This document shows, one piece after another, positions 53,121 to 61,444 of a stretch of 64,000 nt of DNA. Numbering within the stretch: the first letter of the stretch is position 1; each line of letters starts with the position of its first letter. Source of the stretch: Bacteroidales bacterium. GTDB lineage: Bacteria > Bacteroidota > Bacteroidia > Bacteroidales > PUMT01. Position numbers and translations under genes: made by a program. The stretch lies in NCBI GenBank assembly GCA_007132715.1, contig SLOE01000084.1:1-64000 (forward strand), written 5' to 3'. The notes beneath the pieces were generated by a model. It was not told the origin of the DNA and searched no databases. It saw nothing but the letters and a program-made list of their open reading frames with translations.

Positions 53121-55313
53121 TTACCCTATCTCAAGGTTTGATATCTCCTCTGTGATCCTGTAAGGGTATTCAGGATACTCGAACAGCGGCATCCTGGGTT
53201 CGGTCTCACCTATCGAATACCCCCATATGCTCAGGTATTCATCTATATTCTCACCCATGTCCTCAAGCTGATGAAGATATTCACCCACAGGTTTACTCTC
53301 TATTATGATCATCTTTCCCAGCTTGTTTATAATAGGACTGTGCCAGCGGTTGTGATCATGATCAAACTCGAGTATGCGGCGCCCCCACCTTGTTATGCCT
53401 ATAGTTCTGAATGTCATGCTCTTGCCGACTGCCGGAAGATTGATCACGTTCCTGTCCGTCGCGAGGAACGGGATACCGTTTTCTTCCCTGATAGCTTCAA
53501 GGTTCTCTTTCATCCTCTCCGGCTCATCAGAGAGGCTCCTGATCTTCTCACGGTAATTACCGGTTAAGGCACCTATATACTTCTCCTCCTCCTGCTCCTG
53601 AACGGCACGTGCATTGGTTGCATAGTTGAATGTGTTTTCAAGGAATCCCTTGACCGAAAATGTGTAATAGGTTACAACACCGATGTCGTTCAGCACCTTT
53701 CTCAGCATGGCAGTATGCCCCCTCCTTGATGCTGCGGAAGTGAAGACAAGCTGGTTGACAACCATCCATCCGGCATCTATCAGTCTCCTGACAGCAATTT
53801 CGGCTTCAGGTGTCACCTCCATGGGGCTTTCAAAATGGGTCTGTACGACAAACTGCTTAATGCCCGCTGCCGCAGCCTTCTTCCTGAAGCCGGCGAGAAT
53901 CTGCTGCAGACTGGGAGTTACCCTCTGGGGAAGATAGGCCAACAGCCTGGTACCAAGCCTTATCCTCAGTATCCCGGCATATTTTTCACCATCAGGTCTC
54001 TTTTTGTTGGCCTCCCTCTTCCTGACAGCCATATCATAAACCTGATCGAGTATCTTTTCAAGAGACTTGTCGCGGCTCATCAGTGCATCTCCCCCGGTGA
54101 TCAGGATATCCCTGAGCTGCGTATCACTTTCGTAATAATCAAGCAGCCTTTTCAGCTTCTCATCCCAGGTCTCTTTGGGCTTCAGCTTGTCAAGGTTGAA
54201 ATTAAGGTTGCCCCTCTGAAAATCATACATCCTCTGGCAGGATACACAAAGTCCCCCGCAGGCCCTGCCCATTGTGTCAGGTATCATAATGGCAACTTCA
54301 GGATACCGCCGGTGCACATTGTGGTGAGAGGGAAGCAGCCATCCCGCAGCATTCGGCTTTCCGGGCTCAACCTTATCCTCCTTCTCCCATGCCTCAATAT
54401 TTCCGAACTGATCAATCAGCGGTTTGGAATATATTACATAGTGCCGTATTGCAAGATCCGCTCCGGCAGTAAATCCCGGGGTCCTGGTACTAAGAAGGGA
54501 TATATAATAGGGATTGACAAAGAATGGTATACCCTTTTTCTCAGCTCTTTCCAGTAATTTCTGGGTATCAAGATCGAGAGAATAGTCCAGCAGCTCGTTC
54601 AGCAAAGCTGGCGACCTGACTGCAAACCTCAGGTGAAACATATAGTCGTCCCACCATTCTTTTACTTTTGCGACCTTCTCATCGTAACTCATTCCCTCCT
54701 TGAAAAAATACCTGGTCTCACCCGGTTCGCAGCTTTCAATCCTCTCCACCAGCACCCTTATGATCCTTTCCCTGTTCTTCCCACGTTCTTTTATGATCTC
54801 CGGTTCCAGACCGTGCCTCCACCGATTCATCCACTGTTCCACCTTCTGCTTGTCCGGCCTGCCCCGGGGAAGCTGTCCCGTAAGCTGCCTGAAGAGATTG
54901 ATCATATCGTCAAAGAAAAGGGGTTTGGCTCCGCCTGTCCCGTTCCTGGACCCAAGCCACAGAAGGTTGAATGGGTCACTTACCGTGATCTCCCCACTCC
55001 TGTATGGATTCGGAAATCCCCGGCCGGCGTTGTCAAGATAATCCAGGATCCGTATAGCAGCCAGGTCCTGCCAGCGTAATCTTCCGTATGCCTCAGGCCC
55101 CTTTTCTTCCCTACGGTAATATGCCAGAGCATGTATGTTTGTATCCAGCACCTCTTCGGCCCACCTGCGTATCAATTCCTTTGCCTTATCCTCAGTATCC
55201 GATCCGGAAAATATCTTTTTCAGTCGTGGGTTCTCACTGAACAGACGACGGAGAAGCTTCGAAGATTTGACAGACAATGCTATTTTTTCAGGATAATAGT
55301 GCATAACAATCAC
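53121..55313 (-). CDS. KamA-family (lysine 2,3-aminomutase-like) radical SAM protein, long form
   Basis: 730 aa; 'CGGLCVSCQR' CxxxCxxC cluster motif, 'DILITGGDALMSRD', 'RLGTRLLAYLPQRVTPSL', 'FVVQTHFESPMEVTPEAEIAVRRLIDAG'. Confidence 0.87.
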   Translation of the reverse strand: MIVMHYYPEKIALSVKSSKLLRRLFSENPRLKKIFSGSDTEDKAKELIRRWAEEVLDTNIHALAYYRREEKGPEAYGRLRWQDLAAIRILDYLDNAGRGFPNPYRSGEITVSDPFNLLWLGSRNGTGGAKPLFFDDMINLFRQLTGQLPRGRPDKQKVEQWMNRWRHGLEPEIIKERGKNRERIIRVLVERIESCEPGETRYFFKEGMSYDEKVAKVKEWWDDYMFHLRFAVRSPALLNELLDYSLDLDTQKLLERAEKKGIPFFVNPYYISLLSTRTPGFTAGADLAIRHYVIYSKPLIDQFGNIEAWEKEDKVEPGKPNAAGWLLPSHHNVHRRYPEVAIMIPDTMGRACGGLCVSCQRMYDFQRGNLNFNLDKLKPKETWDEKLKRLLDYYESDTQLRDILITGGDALMSRDKSLEKILDQVYDMAVRKREANKKRPDGEKYAGILRIRLGTRLLAYLPQRVTPSLQQILAGFRKKAAAAGIKQFVVQTHFESPMEVTPEAEIAVRRLIDAGWMVVNQLVFTSAASRRGHTAMLRKVLNDIGVVTYYTFSVKGFLENTFNYATNARAVQEQEEEKYIGALTGNYREKIRSLSDEPERMKENLEAIREENGIPFLATDRNVINLPAVGKSMTFRTIGITRWGRRILEFDHDHNRWHSPIINKLGKMIIIESKPVGEYLHQLEDMGENIDEYLSIWGYSIGETEPRMPLFEYPEYPYRITEEISNLEIG

Positions 55314-55438
55314 AATTTTGCTTCCAGCGATATTGTAAAAATACTAAAACCGGAGCTATCCGGAAAGTTTATCGCTGCCGGCAGGCATCGATAAATTTTA
55401 AAAAACCCTAATTTAGCATAATAATAACCAGGGATATC

Positions 55439-56668
55439 ATGCAAAGAGGAAAAGACACCAAACCGCATATTGGCATATACGGGAGGCGAAACAACGGTAA
55501 AAGCACCCTTATAAACATGCTGGCGGGTCACGAAATAGCAATAGTAAGCGAAGTAGCCGGCACAACGACCGACCCGGTCAGAAAGTCATTCGAGATTACG
55601 GGGTTCGGACCGGTAGTTCTTATTGATACGGCCGGATCGGATGACACCGGCGAACTTGGAGAAAAACGCATCTCCAAAACCCTGCATACCCTTCACACAG
55701 TCGACCTGGCTATCCTGGTCATTACACGGAACAACTTTGAAAAGCCGGAAAAGAGACTGGTGGCCGAATTCCGGAAACTCAGACTGCCGTTCATAATTGT
55801 GCACAGCAAGTCCGACCTTGAAAAGCTTTCAGCCGGAACAAAAGACCTGATTGAAAAATATACCGGGACCGGTGTCATTGAGTTCAGCAGTGTTGACGGC
55901 AAATACCCTGAAGAGATAATCTCAGCAATAAGGTCGTCAATTCCCGGGTCGGCATGGAGTAGCGCGGGACTGGTGGGTGATCTTCTGAGCCATGGTGACA
56001 TTGTCCTTCTCATTACACCCATCGATGTGCAGGCACCGGCAGGAAGGCTTATCCTGCCGCAGGTACAGGCTATACGCGATATAATTGACAATGACTGTGT
56101 GGCAGTGGTCCTCAAGGAGAGGGAGGTGGATGCCTTCCTGAGAAAAACAGGTATACGGCCCAGGCTGGCAATAACCGACAGCCAGATCTTTGTAAAGGCG
56201 GATGCCTCGATACCCCCGGATATCATGCTGACCTCCTTCAGCATCATTCTTGCAAGGCAGAAAGGAGACTTTGAGCTATATCTGAAAGGAACGCCTGCAA
56301 TATCTGACCTGAAAGACGGTGACCGCATCCTGATTCTTGAATCGTGTACCCACCATGTATCGTGCGATGATATCGGCCGTGTCAAGATACCCAGGTGGAT
56401 CAGCAACTTTACCGGCAAAAAGCTGGAGTTCGAAGTGGTCGGGGGACTGGCTGAATGGCCCCGGCCGGTAACAGATTATGCGCTGGTAATACAGTGCGGG
56501 GGGTGCGTTATAACACGCAGGCAGCTCATTAACAGGATCAGGCAGGCAGCCGACGCCGGGGTGCCCGTAACCAATTACGGCATGGCAATCGCATGGGTGC
56601 AGGGTATTTACAAGAGGGCCGTTGCCCCGTTCACCGGAGGCAGCAAAGGTGAAGCTGACTATCTGTAA
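55439..56668 (+). CDS. hydF: [FeFe]-hydrogenase H-cluster maturation GTPase HydF
   Basis: 409 aa; GTPase 'GIYGRRNNGKSTLINML...GTTTDPV...LIDTAG'; cluster motif 'ESCTHH...DDIGRVKIPRWI...VIQCGGCV'. Confidence 0.92.
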   Translation: MQRGKDTKPHIGIYGRRNNGKSTLINMLAGHEIAIVSEVAGTTTDPVRKSFEITGFGPVVLIDTAGSDDTGELGEKRISKTLHTLHTVDLAILVITRNNFEKPEKRLVAEFRKLRLPFIIVHSKSDLEKLSAGTKDLIEKYTGTGVIEFSSVDGKYPEEIISAIRSSIPGSAWSSAGLVGDLLSHGDIVLLITPIDVQAPAGRLILPQVQAIRDIIDNDCVAVVLKEREVDAFLRKTGIRPRLAITDSQIFVKADASIPPDIMLTSFSIILARQKGDFELYLKGTPAISDLKDGDRILILESCTHHVSCDDIGRVKIPRWISNFTGKKLEFEVVGGLAEWPRPVTDYALVIQCGGCVITRRQLINRIRQAADAGVPVTNYGMAIAWVQGIYKRAVAPFTGGSKGEADYL

Positions 56669-56695
56669 GCAACCGTATCGCCCCTTACAATAAAA

Positions 56696-56727
56696 CGGTG
56701 GGGAAGCACTTACGTACTCCCCCACCG
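56696..56727 (-). terminator. Hairpin between convergent hydF and repeat-protein gene
   Basis: CGGTGGGG...CCCCACCG 8-bp stem; on minus strand followed by TTTTATT. Confidence 0.45.
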
Positions 56728-56778
56728 AACCAAATTAACCCACCTATAAACCTAAAACTTAACCTAAATTATGAAAAA

Positions 56779-57990
56779 CTACCAAAACCTGAATCCTGCG
56801 TTTATACCTGCCCAAACCCAGGTGTCAGCATGCCTGCTGCTAAACTCAAAGATATGGTATGGTGCAATCCTGGTTCCGTTGTTTCCTTCGCGGCCCTCTC
56901 TTATCACCTGAAAATTCAGTACAGGGCCTGCAAAAAACTGCCATCTGTCATCAAGATCTGCGGCATATGTTACCCGAAGCTGGTTCAGTACATTTACCCT
57001 GTCATATTCCCACCACCTTTTCTCCATAAGGTGATGCGAAATGATCTCAACATTCAGGTAACGGTCATCCCGGAGGTTAAACTCCGAACCAATACCGTAT
57101 CCGTAACTAATAACTGTATTATCCTGCAAAAATTGAGTTCCAAATGTTAAAATATTATAAAATTTTCTCACACCTGTCTTCAGCCCAATGCCAATGTTCA
57201 TGGCATCTCCTCCATACAATTCAACCTTCCTGTAACCGTCCCTTACAATACTTACCAGTCCGATCGGCAACCCGTCAACCGAGTCGGCAATATTCACAAG
57301 ACCTACCTGCACTCCCTTTACATTTCCGGCCACGTTAACGATTCCGGCTGCCTGTATACCCTCAACCTTGCCGGCCACATTTACAAATCCGGAGCCCTGA
57401 ACACCATCTACTTCCCCGGCAATTCCGGCAAAACCCGATATCTGTACGCCAGTGAGCTTCCCCCCGGTCACACTGCCAAACCCCGAAGCCTGAACACCTT
57501 CAAAGTTGCCCGAAGTAACCCCGGCAAAACCGCTGCCCTGCAGACCTCTTGCATTACCGTCAATAATATTGCCAAAACCGGCACCCTGAAGTACCCTGGC
57601 TTCGCCATTTACAACGTTCAGAAAGCCTGCTCCCTGTATTCCCTTAACGTTCGAACCGCTCACGTTAAGGAAACCTGAAAACTGCACTCCATCAACCTCT
57701 CCGCCTGTGATATTTCCAAATCCTGAAGCCTGTAGTCCGGTAACCGAATACCTGTTGATATTCAGGAATCCCCCGAATTCAATTCCGTCAACACCTCCTG
57801 TGACTCCCCCGAACAGATTCAGCGATACATTGTAAACATAGTTATGGCTGTAGGCACCCTCTGTGCCGACAAGGGGGAAAACACTTAACTGAAAGGGCCT
57901 GGTTTCAGGAACCTCGTCATTCTGCGCGCTCACAGGGCCGGCTGTTACAATAAAGCAAACCAGGATAGAGGCAAAAACGTTCTTCTTCAT
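56779..57990 (-). CDS. Exported protein with 12 tandem 14-16-residue GxQxSGFxNV repeats
   Basis: Signal peptide 'MKKNVFASILVCFIVTAGPVSAQ'; repeats such as DGVQFSGFLNVSGSNV / KGIQGAGFLNVVNGEA; aromatic C-term 'WVWAGINAGFRFW' suggesting outer-membrane strand. Confidence 0.85.
   Translation of the reverse strand: MKKNVFASILVCFIVTAGPVSAQNDEVPETRPFQLSVFPLVGTEGAYSHNYVYNVSLNLFGGVTGGVDGIEFGGFLNINRYSVTGLQASGFGNITGGEVDGVQFSGFLNVSGSNVKGIQGAGFLNVVNGEARVLQGAGFGNIIDGNARGLQGSGFAGVTSGNFEGVQASGFGSVTGGKLTGVQISGFAGIAGEVDGVQGSGFVNVAGKVEGIQAAGIVNVAGNVKGVQVGLVNIADSVDGLPIGLVSIVRDGYRKVELYGGDAMNIGIGLKTGVRKFYNILTFGTQFLQDNTVISYGYGIGSEFNLRDDRYLNVEIISHHLMEKRWWEYDRVNVLNQLRVTYAADLDDRWQFFAGPVLNFQVIREGREGNNGTRIAPYHIFEFSSRHADTWVWAGINAGFRFW
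57235..57789 (-). repeat. Protein-level tandem repeat region, residues 68-252 of the preceding CDS
   Basis: Counted by eye: seven 16-residue, three 15-residue and two 14-residue units. Confidence 0.88.
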
Positions 57991-58190
57991 AATATAAAAT
58001 TTATTCTTATCATTATTTTAGTTCATGTCAGGCCGGGCATGTTTTAACTTCAATCAATGTTTGTGCCATCATCATTAATCCACTGAATATCCGCCACTAA
58101 AACAAACTTTAAGAATGCGGCGTATACCTGCCTGCTGTCCGGTACCGTACAACAGGCGTACATCAGCACCTGCAGAACTGACAGCGTCTG

Positions 58191-59720
58191 TCAGAACCTG
58201 AAATAGATAAATGGCTGCGTTTCGGCCGACCGTACCTGGTATATTAGAAATACAATCAAAACGGCTGCCGCAATCTTGATAAGAAGATGTGACCTTATGA
58301 ATGCGCCCCTGTAATACTCCTTCAGCCTTGCCGGAAGCCAGTGTATGATCATAGCAAGCGCCATAAGCAAAAAGACGTTTCTGTGAGCAATGGTCATTCC
58401 GGGAACCAGGTCGCCTCCGAAACTGCTGAGCATCTGCGAAACCATTGCATTCACCTCATACATGCCTTCAGCCCTGAAAAAGAGCCAGGCGAAAGAGACA
58501 AACTGGAATGTGATGAAAACCGAAAGGAATTTCCTCAAACCCGGCATGCGCCTTCCTGTTCCGCTGCCGGGGAATATACCCTGCCACGCCTTATGAACGG
58601 CAAGTGCAACACCGTGAAGCCCGCCCCACAGGATGAACCTCAGATCTGCGCCATGCCACAATCCGCCCAGCAGCATAGTCACTATCAGGTTGGCATACCT
58701 GCGTAGCAAGCCTTTCCGGCTTCCCCCGAGAGGGATATAGAGATAATCCCTCAACCATGTGGATAACGAAATGTGCCACCTTCTCCAGAAGTCTGTTATG
58801 TTAACTGCCTTGTAAGGTGAGTTGAAGTTAACCGGAAGCCTGAAGCCCAAAAGCAGCGCCACTCCTATCGCAATATCGGTATAGCCCGAAAAATCACAGT
58901 ATATCTGCACCGAATACCCGTAAACAGCCATCATGTTCTCGAATCCCGAATATGCCAGCGGATTGTCAAACACCCTGTCAACATAATTCACCGAAATATA
59001 GTCGGATATCACCATCTTCTTTACCAGCCCGCTCAGCACCAGAAAAATTGCATGGCCCATCTCCTGCATTGTAAGTTTGAAGGAAGCATAAAGCTGGGGC
59101 ATGAATTCAGCCGCGCGTACTATAGGACCCGCCACAAGCTGGGGGAAGAATGAAACATAAAAACCGAAATCAATGATGTTACCCACCGGTCGGAGCTTGC
59201 CCCGGTACACATCGACAGTATAGCTGATTGTCTGAAAGGTGAAGAAGGATATTCCCACTGGCAGCACAATTACCGAGACATCCATGCTCCCTCCGGCCAG
59301 ACTGTTGTAAAGCAGCGATAAAAAATTGACAACTTCGAGATCGGTTCCGGCAACCCTGTTGACCAGTCCGGTCAGAAAATAGGCGTACTTGAAATATGCC
59401 AGCAGCCCTAAATTCACTGTTACGCTTGCTGCCAGCCACAATCGTTTCCGAAACCTGCTGCCTCCATTGAAAATCAGATGCCCCAGGGCAAAATCTGCTA
59501 TTGTTGAGAAGACCAGGAGCGAAAAGAAATAGCCGCCCGACTTGTAATAGAAGAAGAGACTCATCGCAAAGAGCCAGGCATTGCGCAGGGTGTTCTTTTT
59601 GTATACCAGGCTGTAACCCACGAGCAGTACCAGGAAGAAGCCCCAGAAATAGAGGCGTGTAAAAAGCATGGGTGTCTCTTCCGAATATTTTAAAATTCCA
59701 GGGAAAAGGTCCATCTGCAT
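58191..59720 (-). CDS. MBOAT-family O-acyltransferase (AlgI-like)
   Basis: 'VIVLPVGISFFTFQTISYTVDVYRGKL', 'FSGYTDIAIGVALLLGFRLPVNFNSPYKAVNITDFWRRWHISLSTWLRDYLYIPLGGSRKG', 'LLGGLWHGAD'. Confidence 0.95.
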   Translation of the reverse strand: MQMDLFPGILKYSEETPMLFTRLYFWGFFLVLLVGYSLVYKKNTLRNAWLFAMSLFFYYKSGGYFFSLLVFSTIADFALGHLIFNGGSRFRKRLWLAASVTVNLGLLAYFKYAYFLTGLVNRVAGTDLEVVNFLSLLYNSLAGGSMDVSVIVLPVGISFFTFQTISYTVDVYRGKLRPVGNIIDFGFYVSFFPQLVAGPIVRAAEFMPQLYASFKLTMQEMGHAIFLVLSGLVKKMVISDYISVNYVDRVFDNPLAYSGFENMMAVYGYSVQIYCDFSGYTDIAIGVALLLGFRLPVNFNSPYKAVNITDFWRRWHISLSTWLRDYLYIPLGGSRKGLLRRYANLIVTMLLGGLWHGADLRFILWGGLHGVALAVHKAWQGIFPGSGTGRRMPGLRKFLSVFITFQFVSFAWLFFRAEGMYEVNAMVSQMLSSFGGDLVPGMTIAHRNVFLLMALAMIIHWLPARLKEYYRGAFIRSHLLIKIAAAVLIVFLIYQVRSAETQPFIYFRF

Positions 59721-59737
59721 AAAGGTTATGTCCTAAA

Positions 59738-61387
59738 TTAGTTACTCTCCAGCCACCTTTCGTACCCCTGCATTATGGCATCATAAAGCAGATCACCTAT
59801 AAGTGCCGAACCACGGAAGGTAAAATGAACATGGTCGGCCTGTCCGAGCGGCGGATCGGCATTCACCCACGATGGCATGGAATTCCTTCCCCCCATTGCC
59901 CCGTATAGATCCCAGAAAGCCGCGCCTGAACGGAAGGCGGCACGCCTCTGGGCATCCCTGATAAGACCTATGTTGGGAAAAGATTCATAATATCCTCCGG
60001 GTCTTGTCAACGACATGTCCGATACTCCGATTACAATTATTGAAATGTCATGTGAAAGTGACTTCAGGTAATTCAACTGCCTGACCAGTGAGTTCTCGTA
60101 CCATGTATAGTCATCGGCAATATCCGGAACAACATTTACACCAAACTGCAATATAAGTAGCCGGACGTTCAGCAACTCCATCATTTTTGCCATGGGTTCC
60201 CGGCTGCTCCTGGAAAATTCGAGTCCGCTGCTTCCCCTCATCGGCACATTGTCAATACCGACTCCCAGGTAATTGTCAACCGACACCGAAAAAACAGGGA
60301 GACTGCCCCGGCCGGCAAACCGGACAGTATACTCTGCACTTCCGTTCGGAAGCAACCACCTTGCAAACACAAGTGAATCGGACGGGAAGATCAGGTCTGC
60401 ATCAATTCTCTGCTCCCCCGACAGCAACTCGACAGTAAACGGGCTGCTGTTAAATCCTGTGAAAACTGTCAGCATCTCCATCTCACGTGAGCGGGCCGGG
60501 CCCAGTCCCGTTGGCCTGAGCGTAAAAGCCCCTTCAGTGTTGCCGCCGGTTACAGGCTCAAGCGAGCAGAACGACATCAGCAAACCGTACCGGAAGTCCT
60601 CCCTGCTCTCCCTGGCTCGCTCAAGCGGTGTGTACCTCACCCAGTTCCCGCCGGTCATTACCCTGACAGATGCATTGTGCGGTGCAGGTGAAATAACCGG
60701 GAACATACCGGTACCACCTCCTCCAAACCTGGCCTGCATCCTGTTTCTCAATGCGGAGGTGATCCTGTTGTTCTCAATCTGCGAATCGCCATAATGAATT
60801 ATCCTCATAGCACCCCCTCCTTCACCGGCATTATGGAGGTGGCTGAAAAAGGGATCAAGCACTTTGATCTCACCATCCGGCAACTCCAGCGGGAATATGA
60901 CCTCCCTTAGCCTGCCTTCATCAGCCGGGACAGGTTCTTCACCAGGAGGAGCAGGTTCTGTGTCAGTCATGGCATGTTCACCGTTAGCCGAAGCAGGTCT
61001 GCCGTCACCTGTCACATCATTAACTTCCGCCTTCTTTTCTGCTTCTGAAGCCGGCTGCAGTAATCCCTCATCCATTTCAGGTCCTGCATCAGGTCCGGCT
61101 GTATCCCTGACCGTGTCGACAACAGTATCCCTGCCCGTCCACTCCCCGCCTGCAAACTCTTCATCCGGCCGGTATCGTTCCGTTAAATGGGATATATCTG
61201 CATACTCAGGTATATCAGTTTGCAGTACCGATTCCAGGTTGGGAAACCTGAACCGGAAATCATCGCTGATCTTTATGCCTTCCGGCGGAAAAAACAGCGA
61301 TACAGCCGCAAGAACAATGAATACGGCAGAGATGAAAAGCAAGACGGTAAGTGGATTAACCTGGTTTTTCATACGACTGTTTGACAT
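59738..61387 (-). CDS. Membrane-anchored SGNH/GDSL hydrolase-like protein
   Basis: N-term TM, low-complexity acidic/Pro linker, 'MRIIHYGDSQIENNRI', C-terminal 'GQADHVHFTFRGSALIGDLLYDA'. Confidence 0.85.
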   Translation of the reverse strand: MSNSRMKNQVNPLTVLLFISAVFIVLAAVSLFFPPEGIKISDDFRFRFPNLESVLQTDIPEYADISHLTERYRPDEEFAGGEWTGRDTVVDTVRDTAGPDAGPEMDEGLLQPASEAEKKAEVNDVTGDGRPASANGEHAMTDTEPAPPGEEPVPADEGRLREVIFPLELPDGEIKVLDPFFSHLHNAGEGGGAMRIIHYGDSQIENNRITSALRNRMQARFGGGGTGMFPVISPAPHNASVRVMTGGNWVRYTPLERARESREDFRYGLLMSFCSLEPVTGGNTEGAFTLRPTGLGPARSREMEMLTVFTGFNSSPFTVELLSGEQRIDADLIFPSDSLVFARWLLPNGSAEYTVRFAGRGSLPVFSVSVDNYLGVGIDNVPMRGSSGLEFSRSSREPMAKMMELLNVRLLILQFGVNVVPDIADDYTWYENSLVRQLNYLKSLSHDISIIVIGVSDMSLTRPGGYYESFPNIGLIRDAQRRAAFRSGAAFWDLYGAMGGRNSMPSWVNADPPLGQADHVHFTFRGSALIGDLLYDAIMQGYERWLESN

Positions 61388-61444
61388 AACCGCCCGTCAT
61401 TGCCGGCAAAGATGCGAGGAACCAGGTATCTGCAGTATACGCTC

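Noticed and set aside
55693-56418. 241-aa minus ORF inside hydF
   Set aside because: Shadow ORF; hydF motifs continuous on plus strand.
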